NCBI GenBank assembly: GCA_965227065.1
Contig: CBDDFN010000009.1
Location: forward strand, 1-64,000
Length of the DNA stretch: 64,000 bases
Direction of reading: 5' to 3'
DNA from: CBDDFN01 sp965227065
Lineage (GTDB): Bacteria > Pseudomonadota > Alphaproteobacteria > SPJN01
Part shown: piece by piece, positions 43,223 to 52,376 of the stretch
How the letters are laid out: each line of letters opens with the position of its first letter
How positions within the stretch are numbered: the stretch's first letter is position 1
Notes under the pieces: model-generated
Database searches by the model: none
What the model was told of the DNA's origin: nothing
What the model saw: the letters and a program-made list of their open reading frames with translations, nothing else
Translations under genes and position numbers: made by a program

Positions 43223-43319
43223 GGTCGGCCCCCTCCTTCATCCCGTTAAATCCCTGTGGGCGAGGATGCTACCCCCCGATCCCACGCTTTCCAAGGTTCA
43301 ATTAATTTAGAACCAAGCT
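43223..43319. promoter_or_regulatory. Probable promoter region of the VWA/giant-protein operon
   Basis: The gap holds an AT-rich core with the dyad GGTTC-N10-GAACC (43295-43314), then GGAGGG just before the VWA start on the minus strand. This dyad may be an operator or the end of the upstream GNAT transcript. No CtrA box or known site is seen. Confidence 0.35.
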
Positions 43320-43841
43320 TCAAAAGGCGAGCATCATCAGATCGCGCGCCCTGATATCGAGGCCTTGGGCAGCCTCGGTCTTCCGAAATGTCTGGTAGCG
43401 CTGGCCGAGCGCCACGGGTGAAACCGGCTCAAATCCCAAAGAGGCATAAAAAGGCCCGTTCCACGGAACATCACGATAAGTCGACAATGTTACTGCAAGC
43501 TTACCCCGGTTCCGCGCATCCTCGATGACGGCTGCCATCAGGGCGCGGCCAAGTCCGCGTCCGCCCCAGTCAGGCAGCACATCGATTTCATGCAGATGGG
43601 AAAAGCCCTCAATGTCCTCGGCACAGGCAAATCCGACCAGAACCCCGTCTTGATCGGCAACCCAAACATGCCTGTCCGCCAGAAAGGCGACAGTAAGGGT
43701 TTCGAGCACATCGTCTGCATCAAACAGCCCCGCATCGACAAAGCGGATGGCCGCTTGTTCTTCGATCGGCGGCAGCAGCGCCAACTCGTCTGCCCGCGCG
43801 GGACGAATGGCGAAGTTTCCATTTGGCATTGCATCACTCAT
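43320..43841 (-). CDS. GNAT-family N-acetyltransferase
   Basis: The protein has 173 residues. The acetyl-CoA-binding motif A is DWGGRGLGRALMAAVI, preceded by the beta-4 strand HEIDVLPDW. The end of the fold is FYASLGFEPVSP. The enzyme transfers an acetyl group from acetyl-CoA to an amine; the substrate is unknown. An alternative start at MPNGNFAIRP, four codons later, is possible. It diverges from the transaminase at 43885. Confidence 0.85.
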   Translation of the reverse strand: MSDAMPNGNFAIRPARADELALLPPIEEQAAIRFVDAGLFDADDVLETLTVAFLADRHVWVADQDGVLVGFACAEDIEGFSHLHEIDVLPDWGGRGLGRALMAAVIEDARNRGKLAVTLSTYRDVPWNGPFYASLGFEPVSPVALGQRYQTFRKTEAAQGLDIRARDLMMLAF

Positions 43842-43884
43842 GGGCCAAACATAGCGGAGAAATGAAGTCTAAGGGAATTGCTTG

Positions 43885-45243
43885 ATGAGCCTCGATCCGA
43901 CGACGCCCCCCGCCCAGCCCGGTTCGGCCATGCCGAATGATCTGGATCCTTTTTTCATGCCGTTCACGCCCAACCGCCAGTTCAAGCGTGAACCGCGCAT
44001 GGTCAAGGCCGCCAAGGACATGCATTATTTCGCCGCCGATGACGGCCGGGCGATCCTTGATGGTTCCGCAGGCTTGTGGTGTGTCAATGCCGGACATTGC
44101 CGGGACAAGATCTCCGAAGCGGTGGCCCAGCAGGTCAAGACGCTTGATTTCGGGCCGACCTTTTCATTTGGCCATCCCAAAGTGTTTGAGGTTGCCGCCC
44201 GCGTCACCGATCTGGCCGGGGACGCCTTCAGCCATATGTTTTTCACCAATTCCGGCTCGGAAGCGTGTGATACGGCCCTCAAGCTCGCGCTTGCCTATCA
44301 CAATGCGCGCGGCGAGGGAGGGCGGACACGGTTGATCGGCCGCGAGCGCGCCTATCACGGCGTCGGCTTTGGCGGCCTGTCGGTGGGCGGCATGGTGAAA
44401 AACCGCAATGTGTTTGGACCGGGCCTGCCCGGTGTTGATCATTTGCGGCACACTTATTTGCCCGATCAAAATCCGTTTTCGCGCGGCGAGCCCGACCATG
44501 GCGTTGAACTCGCTGAGGATTTGACCCGGCTGATCGCGCTGCACGGTGCCGAAACGATTGCGGCGGTGATTGTTGAGCCCTTTGCCGGGTCAACCGGTGT
44601 GCTGCCCCCGCCCAAGGGCTATCTGAAACGGTTGCGTGAAATTTGCGATCAAACCGGGATTCTGCTGATCTTTGATGAGGTCATCACAGGGTTTGGCCGC
44701 CTTGGCACGCCTTTTGCGGGCCAGTATTTTGATGTCACGCCCGATCTGATCACCTGCGCCAAGGGGCTGACCAATGCAACCGTTCCCATGGGCGGCGTGA
44801 TCGTCCAGCAGCATATTTATGATGCCTTCATGAAGGGGCCTGAACACGTCAATGAAGTGTTCCACGGCTACACTTATTCGGGCCATCCGGTGGCCGCTGC
44901 TGCGGCCCTGGCGACGATGGAAATCTACCGCGAAGAAGGTCTGTTTGAGCGGGTGGCGAGCCTGCGGGAATTGTGGGCGGATGCGGTTCACAGCCTCAAA
45001 GGTGCGCCGCTGGTCAAAGATATCCGCACAATCGGGCTTGTCGGCGCGATTGATCTGGACCCCGAAGCCGGGGCGCCAGGCAAGCGGGGCTTTGAAGCGG
45101 GCTGCGAGGCGTTCCACAACCAGGACGTGATGGTGCGGATTGCGGCAGACACAATTGTCTTGTCACCACCCTTCATCATTTCAGAGGCTCAAATCGACGA
45201 GTTGATAGGGCGGGTGCGCAAAACGTTGGACAAAATGTCTTAG
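43885..45243 (+). CDS. Omega-amino acid:pyruvate aminotransferase
   Basis: The protein has 452 residues, a class III PLP enzyme. Substrate-site and PLP motifs: FFTNSGSEACDTALKLALAY, YHGVGFGGLSVGG, AVIVEPFAGSTGVLPPPKGY, LIFDEVITGFGRLG (Asp binding the PLP ring) and CAKGLTNATVPMGG with the Schiff-base Lys. These details match beta-alanine:pyruvate transaminase. It converts beta-alanine or related omega-amino acids with pyruvate to an aldehyde and alanine. ATG at 43885 is chosen, with AAGGGA upstream; a TTG directly before is less likely. Confidence 0.92.
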   Translation: MSLDPTTPPAQPGSAMPNDLDPFFMPFTPNRQFKREPRMVKAAKDMHYFAADDGRAILDGSAGLWCVNAGHCRDKISEAVAQQVKTLDFGPTFSFGHPKVFEVAARVTDLAGDAFSHMFFTNSGSEACDTALKLALAYHNARGEGGRTRLIGRERAYHGVGFGGLSVGGMVKNRNVFGPGLPGVDHLRHTYLPDQNPFSRGEPDHGVELAEDLTRLIALHGAETIAAVIVEPFAGSTGVLPPPKGYLKRLREICDQTGILLIFDEVITGFGRLGTPFAGQYFDVTPDLITCAKGLTNATVPMGGVIVQQHIYDAFMKGPEHVNEVFHGYTYSGHPVAAAAALATMEIYREEGLFERVASLRELWADAVHSLKGAPLVKDIRTIGLVGAIDLDPEAGAPGKRGFEAGCEAFHNQDVMVRIAADTIVLSPPFIISEAQIDELIGRVRKTLDKMS

Positions 45244-45500
45244 AATGCATGGTATTGGCGACAATCATGGAGAGGCGCACACGTTTTGATTGCAAGGCGA
45301 TCAAAAAAGCGCCCTTTTTATTTTCTTGAAAAATTTTATGTTCTTCCGCCCGTAGCCCGGATGAGCTATAAATCGGACCGTTGGGACACGGACCGCGTGT
45401 AGGTGTGGTTCGCTATTATGGTCGGGAGTGGGGGAGGCCTGCTCTTGGCATTTGCGGCCTCCACCCCCAGCCCACCCCGGTGGGGGCCGCACCCAACCTT
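45244..45500. other. Gene-free stretch between transaminase and SDR
   Basis: A hairpin AAGGCG...CGCCCTT (45294-45316) followed by TTTATTTTCTT looks like the transaminase terminator. Further on, GTGGGGGAGGCC pairs with GGCCTCCACCCCC across about 16 bases (45428-45475), a large G/C stem of unknown role. A GTAGCCCGGATGAGC segment (45355) resembles dispersed palindrome debris. I found no convincing gene. Confidence 0.4.
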
Positions 45501-46289
45501 CTAGCTGATGCTCCCGACAATCGTTGAGCCGCCGTCCATCACCAGCCCCTGTCCGGTGCAAAATGCACCTGCGGGAGAGGACAGGAAGATGATCGCTCCG
45601 GCAATCTCATCGGGCTGGCCAATGCGCTTGAGCGCTGATCCACGGGTCGATGCTTTGAGAATGTCGGGATTTTCCCACAAAGCCCGCGCAAAATAGGTCT
45701 GAACCAGCCCCGGAGCCACGCAATTGACGCGGATGCCATAGCGGCCATATTCGCAGGCCAGATTGCGCGCAATCTGAAAATCGGCGGCTTTAGAGATATT
45801 GTAGGCGCCCAGCACTTCATTGCCGGTCAGCCCGCCGATCGAGCTGATGATGGTGATCGCCCCTTCGCCCCGTTCCTTCATCTGGGGCAGAACCATATGG
45901 CACAGCCAGTGGTTCGACTTGATATTGACGTTCATGACCTTGTCGAACGCCTCATCGGGAATGTCTGATGACGGACCGAAATACGGGTTTATGGCAGCAT
46001 TGCAGACCAAAATGTCGATCTGGCCGAATTCTTCATTGGTCTTGTCGACCAGATTTTGCAGCTCTTCTTTGTGGGCAATATTGCACGGCACGGCGATGGC
46101 GCGGTTGCCCGACTTCGCCCAGTTTTCATTGATGTCGGCTGCCACCGCATCACATGCATCGGCCTTGCGGGATGACACCACAACATTGGCGCCATGTTCG
46201 GCCAGCCGTTTCACGGTGGCTTCGCCGATGCCCTTGGTGGAGCCGGTGACAATGGCGGTCTTGCCGGACAGGTCGAAAAGATTGGTCAT
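45501..46289 (-). CDS. Short-chain dehydrogenase/reductase
   Basis: The protein has 262 residues, classical SDR. The cofactor loop is TGSTKGIG. The NAG motif is VCNAAIN. The catalytic Ser is in IISSIGG, with Tyr and Lys in YNISK. The NADP preference is suggested by Arg in SSRK after the second strand. It ends with the common GQGLVMDGGSTI. A role as a 3-oxoacyl or alcohol reductase is likely; it resembles the DHRS4/FabG-like group acting on lipids or xenobiotics. The start at 46289 has GGGAGG before it; a longer frame lacks support. Confidence 0.9.
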   Translation of the reverse strand: MTNLFDLSGKTAIVTGSTKGIGEATVKRLAEHGANVVVSSRKADACDAVAADINENWAKSGNRAIAVPCNIAHKEELQNLVDKTNEEFGQIDILVCNAAINPYFGPSSDIPDEAFDKVMNVNIKSNHWLCHMVLPQMKERGEGAITIISSIGGLTGNEVLGAYNISKAADFQIARNLACEYGRYGIRVNCVAPGLVQTYFARALWENPDILKASTRGSALKRIGQPDEIAGAIIFLSSPAGAFCTGQGLVMDGGSTIVGSIS

Positions 46290-46413
46290 GAGGACCTCCC
46301 TGAGAATGTTTTTTGATGGAGCGATCCTACAGTGCGCGCATTTTTGTGCAACGCGCCGCATTGACGGTGTCGTGCAAGCCTCCTAAGCCCGCGCGGGAGT
46401 GAGGAGCTTTCCG

Positions 46414-47298
46414 ATGACTGATTTGACCGACACAACGCCCATCCTTTCATCCGCAACCGAGTTTCTGAGCGGCTATGACGGTGTGATCTGCGATTTGTGG
46501 GGCGTGGTGCACAATGGGGTCCGCCCTCATCAAGGTGCGGTCGACACGCTGATCGGGCTGCGCGCAAAGGGCGTGCCGGTGCTTTTGTTGTCCAACGCGC
46601 CCCGGCCTTACCCGTCGGTCGAAGCCCAGCTTGACCATCTGGGGGTCAGCCGGGATGCGTATGACGGCATTCTGACGTCAGGCGACCTGACCCGCGATGC
46701 GATTGCCGGGGGCGGCTATGGTCAAGTCTATCTTAATCTGGGGCCCTCGCGCGATCATCCCACCACGGACGGGCTTGATCTGGTTGAAGGCGACATTGAT
46801 ACCGCCAATTTCATCTTGTGCACCGGGCTTTATGACGACACGACCGAACAGCCATCCGACTATGAAGAACTGTTCACCGTTGCCATCCGGCGCAAGCTCG
46901 CCATGGTATGCGCCAATCCCGATATTGTCGTGCAGCGTGGTGATGACATCATTTATTGCGCCGGTGCGCTGGCAGACCTCTATCGCAAGATGGGCGGGGC
47001 AGCAGTTCTGTTCGGCAAGCCCGAAGAGAAAACATTCACCGCCGCGCTTGGCCGGTTGAGCGAGATTGCTGCCAAGCCGATTGCGCCTGAGCGTGCTGTG
47101 ATGATCGGCGATGGGCTCAAGACCGATATTACGGGTGCGAACCGTTCGGGGCTGGCCTGTTTGCTGATCGGTCACGGTATTCATGGCGAGGAACTGGGCT
47201 ACCGGCCCGGCAAACCGCTTGACGGGGCGCGTGTTATGGCCGCCCTAGCCGAACGCGGGCTGACCGCAACCGCAGCGATGGGTGCGCTGCAACCTTGA
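46414..47298 (+). CDS. HAD-IIA family hydrolase (TIGR01459-like)
   Basis: The protein has 294 residues. Motif I is VICDLWGVVHNG (Asp nucleophile and second Asp replaced by Trp, as is usual in this subfamily), with motif II VLLLSNAPRP. The Lys is in VLFGKPEEKTF, and motif III is MIGDGLKTDITGANRSGL. It is a class IIA HAD phosphatase of the type found widely in alphaproteobacteria; the substrate is unproven. It is placed directly upstream of ribF, so it might act on a flavin pathway phosphate, but this is a guess. Start at 46414 with GAGGAG. Confidence 0.88.
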   Translation: MTDLTDTTPILSSATEFLSGYDGVICDLWGVVHNGVRPHQGAVDTLIGLRAKGVPVLLLSNAPRPYPSVEAQLDHLGVSRDAYDGILTSGDLTRDAIAGGGYGQVYLNLGPSRDHPTTDGLDLVEGDIDTANFILCTGLYDDTTEQPSDYEELFTVAIRRKLAMVCANPDIVVQRGDDIIYCAGALADLYRKMGGAAVLFGKPEEKTFTAALGRLSEIAAKPIAPERAVMIGDGLKTDITGANRSGLACLLIGHGIHGEELGYRPGKPLDGARVMAALAERGLTATAAMGALQP

Positions 47299-47360
47299 GC
47301 GAAACCGCAGGCCCGGTTAAGACTTGTCGTGAGTGAGGGTGTTCCGGTGAAGGGCAGGGA

Positions 47361-48323
47361 ATGGTGAGACTTCCCGAAATCATTGATGATTTTGACGCCG
47401 TGCCGCCCCTCGCCCGTGGCGCGGTGGTGGTCATCGGCAATTTTGACGGGGTGCATAAGGGCCATCAGGCCCTGATCGCCGATGCGCGCAAGCAGGCCCA
47501 GGCGCTGGGGACCAAAGTTGGCGTTCTGGTTTTTGAACCCCATCCGGCGGAATATTTTGGCCGCGCGACAGAGCCATTCCGGCTCGCCCCCCTGAATGCC
47601 AAGGTCCATATGCTGGGCGACTATGGCGTCGACTTTGTCTATGTTTGTACGTTCAACGAGGCGGTCGCGACCTTGAGCGCCGAGGATTTCGTCACCAAAG
47701 TTCTGGTTGATGCGCTGGGTGCGGCCCATGTGGTGGTCGGCTATGACTTCCGCTTCGGTCATGACCGGTCCGGCGATACCGAAATGCTGCGCCGCTTGGG
47801 GCAAGAGCGCGGCTTTGAGCTGGACGTCGTCTCGGCGGTGCGCACCGCCGACAATGGCGATGTCTATTCCTCAACCCTGATCCGCAACCACCTGAAAGCC
47901 GGACGGCCCGCGGACGCTGCGGAATTGCTGGGTCATCCGTGGTATGTGGAAGGCCCGGTCATGCAAGGCGATCAACGGGGCCGCACCATCGGATTTCCAA
48001 CCGCCAATGTCTCGATGAATGGGTATCTGGAGCCTAAATTCGGCGTCTATGCCGTGCTGGTCGAGGTCGAAAGTGGTCCCCATGAAGGCGATTATCTCGG
48101 TGTGGCCAATATTGGCAAGCGGCCGACTTTCGACAAGCAGGAAGTCAATCTGGAAGTGCATCTGTTCGATTTTGATGGCGATTTGTACGGCACCACTGTC
48201 CGCGTGTCCTTTGTTGAGTTTCTGCGGGCTGAACAGAAATTTGACGGGCTTGATGCACTCAAGGCGCAAATTGCGGCTGATTGCGATGAGGCCCGCGCCC
48301 GGTTGGGCGCTGATGCGGCGTAA
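47361..48323 (+). CDS. ribF: Bifunctional riboflavin kinase/FAD synthetase
   Basis: The protein has 320 residues. The N-terminal FMN adenylyltransferase domain (about 15-175) has GNFDGVHKGHQALI and VGYDFRFGHDRSGD. The C-terminal flavokinase domain (about 190-315) has the phosphate motif RGRTIGFPTANV and FGVYAVLVEV...LGVANIGKRPTF. It converts riboflavin to FMN and then FAD. It is upstream of ileS as in many proteobacteria (ribF-ileS-lspA order). Confidence 0.97.
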   Translation: MVRLPEIIDDFDAVPPLARGAVVVIGNFDGVHKGHQALIADARKQAQALGTKVGVLVFEPHPAEYFGRATEPFRLAPLNAKVHMLGDYGVDFVYVCTFNEAVATLSAEDFVTKVLVDALGAAHVVVGYDFRFGHDRSGDTEMLRRLGQERGFELDVVSAVRTADNGDVYSSTLIRNHLKAGRPADAAELLGHPWYVEGPVMQGDQRGRTIGFPTANVSMNGYLEPKFGVYAVLVEVESGPHEGDYLGVANIGKRPTFDKQEVNLEVHLFDFDGDLYGTTVRVSFVEFLRAEQKFDGLDALKAQIAADCDEARARLGADAA

Positions 48324-48518
48324 GCGCCCTCTGGACCCCTTCACCCCCCGATGATAGAAGCCCCCTCATGATGGTTTGGCTGGTCAGAGCGGTAACGCGA
48401 ATTACGGGCCCGGCCCGGCATTGACGGCCACAAGGATGCGCGCACCTTTTTTCGGCCCAGGCAATGCGGGACCGGGATGTCTTCGCGCGTACCCAATTGT
48501 TTTCCAAGGATAAAGACG

Positions 48519-51386
48519 ATGGCTGACAACGCCGCCGATACCCCCAAAGACAGTGCTGGCCCCGATTACCGCGATACGCTGTTTTTGCCCCAGACCGACT
48601 TTCCCATGCGGGCGGGACTGCCCAAGCGCGAACCCGATTGGCTCGCCCGCTGGATGGAGATGGACCTTTACGGTCAACTGCGCACCCAGTCCAAGGGCCG
48701 CGAAAAATTTGTCCTGCATGACGGACCGCCTTACGCCAATGGCCATTTGCATATCGGCCATGCGCTCAACAAGGTGCTCAAAGACATCATCATCAAATCC
48801 CAACAGATGATGGGCAAGGACGCGCCCTACCGTCCCGGCTGGGACTGTCACGGCCTTCCGATTGAGTGGAAAATTGAAGAGCAGGTGCGTGCCGAAGGCC
48901 TCACCAAGGATGATGTTCCCAAGGCTGAGTTCCGCAAACGCTGCCGCGAGTTTGCCGCCCACTGGATCGATATTCAGCGCGAAGAATTCAAGCGTTTGGG
49001 CGTTATGGGCGATTGGGACAATCCCTACACCACCATGGCCTTTGATGCCGAAGCCAAGATTGTTGAGGAATTCCAGAAATTCCTGATGGACGGCTCGCTT
49101 TATCGCGGCTCGAAACCCGTCATGTGGTCGGTCGTGGAAAAAACCGCGCTGGCCGAAGCCGAGGTTGAATATCACGACCACAAATCGATCACGATTTTTG
49201 TCCGTTTTCCGGTGGTGAAGACCGGCAATCCCGACCTTGAAGACTGTTCTGTCGTCATCTGGACGACGACGCCCTGGACCATTCCGGGCAACCGCGCCAT
49301 CGCGGCGTCGAGCGCGATCGATTACGGCATTTACCGCGTCGATGCGGTGCACGAGCATTCCAAGGCAGAAGTCGGCGAAAAAGTTGTCGTCGCCGATGCG
49401 CTGGCCCAATCGGTTCAAGATGGTGCGCGCATCACCGAATGGACGCGGCTGGGCGATGCGGGGGATATGGTTGGCACGGTCTGCGCCCATCCTTTCCGCG
49501 GGCAAGGCTATGAGTTTGATGTGCCGGTGCTTGATGGCGATTTCGTCACCACCGAGCAAGGCACCGGCTTTGTTCATTGTGCGCCCGGCCATGGCCAGGA
49601 CGATTATGAGCTGATCCGCAAAGTGGGCGGGATCGAGATCCCCTTCACCGTTGAAGATGATGGCCGCTACAATGCCGAAGTGCCGCTGTTTGCGGGAATC
49701 GAAGTGATGACCGAAGACGGCAAGGACTGGCCCGCCAATATCGAAGTATTGAAAGCGCTTCAGGCGTCGGGCCGCCTGTTCGGCAAGGGCAAACTGACCC
49801 ACTCTTATCCCCATAGCTGGCGCTCAAAGGCCCCGGTCATTTTCCGCAACACGCCGCAATGGTTTGTGTCGATGGAAAAAACCGGCCTGCGCGAGACCGC
49901 GCTCAAAGCCATTGACGACACGCAATTTGTCCCCGAAGCGGGCCGCAACCGGCTTTATTCCATGATCGAGGGCCGGCCTGACTGGGTCTTGTCGCGCCAG
50001 CGCGCCTGGGGTGTGCCGCTGACGGTGTTCGTCAACAAGCAATCAGGTGAGTTGCTGCGCGATGAGGCGGTGAATGCCCGCATTGTCGAAGCGGTGAAGC
50101 AAGATGGGGCCGACGCCTGGTTTGCGCGCGATCCGTCTGAATTTCTCGGCGACGACTATCCCAGCCATACGTGGGAGCCGGTAACCGACATTCTGGATGT
50201 GTGGTTTGATTCAGGCTCCACCCATGCCTTTGTGCTGGAAAATGATCCTGACCTGCACTGGCCCGCCTCGCTTTATCTTGAAGGCTCAGACCAGCATCGC
50301 GGCTGGTTCCACTCAAGCCTTTTGGAAGCTTGCGCCACACGCGGCCGCGCGCCTTACGAGGCGGTGCTGACCCATGGGTTTGTGCTGGCTGAAGATGGCC
50401 GGAAAATGTCGAAAAGCCTGAACAATCAGGTGACGCCGCAAGAGATCATCGAACAATCGGGTGCCGATATTCTGCGCCTGTGGGTGGCAAGTTCCAGCTA
50501 TTCCGATGATCTCAGGATCGGCAAGGAAACGCTCAAGACGCGCATCGACGCGTACCGGAAAATCCGCAACACGATGCGCTTTGTGCTGTCGACCCTGTCG
50601 GGCTTTGACGAGGCCGAACGCCTCGACAAGGCCGATATGCCTGAGCTTGACCGTTACATGCTGCATCGTCTGTCTGAGCTTGATGCACTCGTGCGCGACG
50701 GCTACGGGGCCTATGATTTTGAGCGCGTCTACCGGGCGCTGTTCAATTTCTGCACCATTGATCTGTCGGCGGTTTATTTCGACATTCGCAAGGACGCGCT
50801 TTATTGCGACGGGCCCGACAGTGTGCGCCGACGCGCCTGCCGCACCGTGCTCGCCCATCTGTATGACTGTCTGACCGCGTGGTTTGCACCCATCTTGTGC
50901 TTTACGATGGAAGAGGTCTGGCTTGAGCGGAACCCCGGTGATGACAGTTCGGTGCATTTGCGGCAATTCCCCGATCTCCCGGCGGACTGGCGGGATGCTG
51001 AGCTGGGTGCTAAATGGGCCAAGGTGCTGAAGGTTCGCCGCGTCGTAACCGGCGCGCTTGAAATCGAGCGGCGCGAAAAACGCATTGGCGCAAGTCTCGA
51101 AGCCGCGCCCACAATCCATGTCAGCGATGATGATCTGCGCGCTGCGCTTGCGGGGCTTGATCTGGCTGAACTGTCGATCACCTCAAAGGCGGTCTTGTCT
51201 GCCGACGCAGCACCTGATGGTGCCTTCACACTGGATGATGTTCCCGGTGTCGGTGTTGTGCCGGCCCTGTCTGAGGGCGAGAAATGCGCGCGCTGCTGGA
51301 TGGTGCTTGATGAGGTCAATTCCGACCCCGACGTGCCCCACACCTGCAAACGCTGCGCCTCTGTGATCAAGGGCGCGGCCGCATGA
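48519..51386 (+). CDS. ileS: Isoleucyl-tRNA synthetase
   Basis: The protein has 955 residues, class I aminoacyl-tRNA synthetase. The HIGH motif is in DGPPYANGHLHIGHALNK. The editing CP1 domain includes VVIWTTTPWTIPGNRAI. The KMSKS motif is in DGRKMSKSLNN. The C-terminal zinc finger is CARCW...CKRCAS. It has the bacterial-type arrangement with the Zn tail. AAGGA precedes the ATG at 48519; an upstream GTG is less likely. The stop overlaps the lspA start. Confidence 0.98.
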   Translation: MADNAADTPKDSAGPDYRDTLFLPQTDFPMRAGLPKREPDWLARWMEMDLYGQLRTQSKGREKFVLHDGPPYANGHLHIGHALNKVLKDIIIKSQQMMGKDAPYRPGWDCHGLPIEWKIEEQVRAEGLTKDDVPKAEFRKRCREFAAHWIDIQREEFKRLGVMGDWDNPYTTMAFDAEAKIVEEFQKFLMDGSLYRGSKPVMWSVVEKTALAEAEVEYHDHKSITIFVRFPVVKTGNPDLEDCSVVIWTTTPWTIPGNRAIAASSAIDYGIYRVDAVHEHSKAEVGEKVVVADALAQSVQDGARITEWTRLGDAGDMVGTVCAHPFRGQGYEFDVPVLDGDFVTTEQGTGFVHCAPGHGQDDYELIRKVGGIEIPFTVEDDGRYNAEVPLFAGIEVMTEDGKDWPANIEVLKALQASGRLFGKGKLTHSYPHSWRSKAPVIFRNTPQWFVSMEKTGLRETALKAIDDTQFVPEAGRNRLYSMIEGRPDWVLSRQRAWGVPLTVFVNKQSGELLRDEAVNARIVEAVKQDGADAWFARDPSEFLGDDYPSHTWEPVTDILDVWFDSGSTHAFVLENDPDLHWPASLYLEGSDQHRGWFHSSLLEACATRGRAPYEAVLTHGFVLAEDGRKMSKSLNNQVTPQEIIEQSGADILRLWVASSSYSDDLRIGKETLKTRIDAYRKIRNTMRFVLSTLSGFDEAERLDKADMPELDRYMLHRLSELDALVRDGYGAYDFERVYRALFNFCTIDLSAVYFDIRKDALYCDGPDSVRRRACRTVLAHLYDCLTAWFAPILCFTMEEVWLERNPGDDSSVHLRQFPDLPADWRDAELGAKWAKVLKVRRVVTGALEIERREKRIGASLEAAPTIHVSDDDLRAALAGLDLAELSITSKAVLSADAAPDGAFTLDDVPGVGVVPALSEGEKCARCWMVLDEVNSDPDVPHTCKRCASVIKGAAA

Positions 51387-51919
51387 ACGCCTATCTCAAG
51401 GCAGGACTGATTATTGCGCTGATCTTTGTGACCGATCAGGCCACGAAATATTGGGTCTATACAGTGTTTGACCTGCCCGGCTGGTGTTCCGACAATCGGG
51501 TCTTCCCGTGTCAGTATCCGGTCACGAGCTTCTTCAATCTGGCGGTGGGCTGGAACACCGGCATTTCCTTCGGGCTGTTCAACAATGGCGATGAATGGAA
51601 CAAGGTGATCATCTCCGCCCTCGTCATCGGTGTGACATTGTGGCTTTTAATCTGGTATGGCCGCACCGACAGCCGGTTGCTGCGCGCGGCCTTGCCTTTG
51701 GTGATTGGCGGGGCGCTGGGCAATCTGGTTGATCGCATCCGCTTTGGCGCGGTTTTCGACTTTCTCGATTTCCACGTTGCGGGCTGGCACTGGTACACGT
51801 TCAACATTGCCGATAGCGCGATTGTGATTGGCGTTGTGCTGATTGCATGGGATGGATTGTTCTCAAGCGACGAAACCGCTAAACAAGACCCAACAGGCCC
51901 TTCCAAAGATGGTGCCTGA
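51383..51919 (+). CDS. lspA: Lipoprotein signal peptidase
   Basis: The protein has 178 residues with four transmembrane helices. The conserved motifs are VTDQATKYWV, WNTGISFG, GALGNLVDRIRFGAVFDFLDF and FNIADSAIVIG. Asp126 and Asp144 correspond to the catalytic aspartates. It cleaves the signal peptide of diacylglyceryl-modified prolipoproteins, such as the lipoproteins encoded in this window (TadD, the OmpA-domain lipoprotein and the DUF3035 protein next door). It overlaps the ileS stop. Confidence 0.98.
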   Translation: MNAYLKAGLIIALIFVTDQATKYWVYTVFDLPGWCSDNRVFPCQYPVTSFFNLAVGWNTGISFGLFNNGDEWNKVIISALVIGVTLWLLIWYGRTDSRLLRAALPLVIGGALGNLVDRIRFGAVFDFLDFHVAGWHWYTFNIADSAIVIGVVLIAWDGLFSSDETAKQDPTGPSKDGA

Positions 51920-51929
51920 GGAGGATGAC

Positions 51930-52367
51930 ATGACCCGAGGCTTTCGCACTTTCGCGACCGCTCTTAGCCTGACCGCAGCCACTTTTTTGGCCGGATGCGG
52001 CGGTTTTTCAGAGGCGCTGGGCCTTTCGCGCAGTTCGCCTGACGAATTTACCGTGCTGACCAAACAGCCTTTGGTCGTGCCGCCCAATGTGAATTTGCGC
52101 CCCCCCTCACGCGGTGAGGCCGTACCGCCTGAGGTGCGCAGCGTCAATCGCAGCCGCGAAGTGGTGTTTGGCCGGGGCGTGAAGAAAGACGACAATCTGT
52201 CGACGGGTGAAAACGTCATCCTGGCCCGTGCCGGGGCGACCGAAGCCACCGGCGCCATCCGCGATGTGGTCGATGGCGATCAGTCCGATACGCCCCAGTC
52301 GCGGAAGGAAAAAGAGGACGTTGACGATATTCTGTTCTGGCGCGCACCGCGCCGGGGTGACCAATAG
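51930..52367 (+). CDS. DUF3035-type lipoprotein
   Basis: The protein has 145 residues. The signal peptide has lipobox LAGC. The conserved middle SSPDEFTVLTKQPLVVPPN(V) matches DUF3035, a family found almost only in alphaproteobacteria between lspA and the M16 protease genes. Its role is not known. Start at 51930 with GAGGAGG. Confidence 0.85.
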   Translation: MTRGFRTFATALSLTAATFLAGCGGFSEALGLSRSSPDEFTVLTKQPLVVPPNVNLRPPSRGEAVPPEVRSVNRSREVVFGRGVKKDDNLSTGENVILARAGATEATGAIRDVVDGDQSDTPQSRKEKEDVDDILFWRAPRRGDQ

Positions 52368-52376
52368 GGGCCTGAT

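Noticed and set aside
51383..51919. T-box or riboswitch before ileS
   Set aside because: The 195 bases before ileS show no T-box motif, and T-boxes are not expected in proteobacteria.
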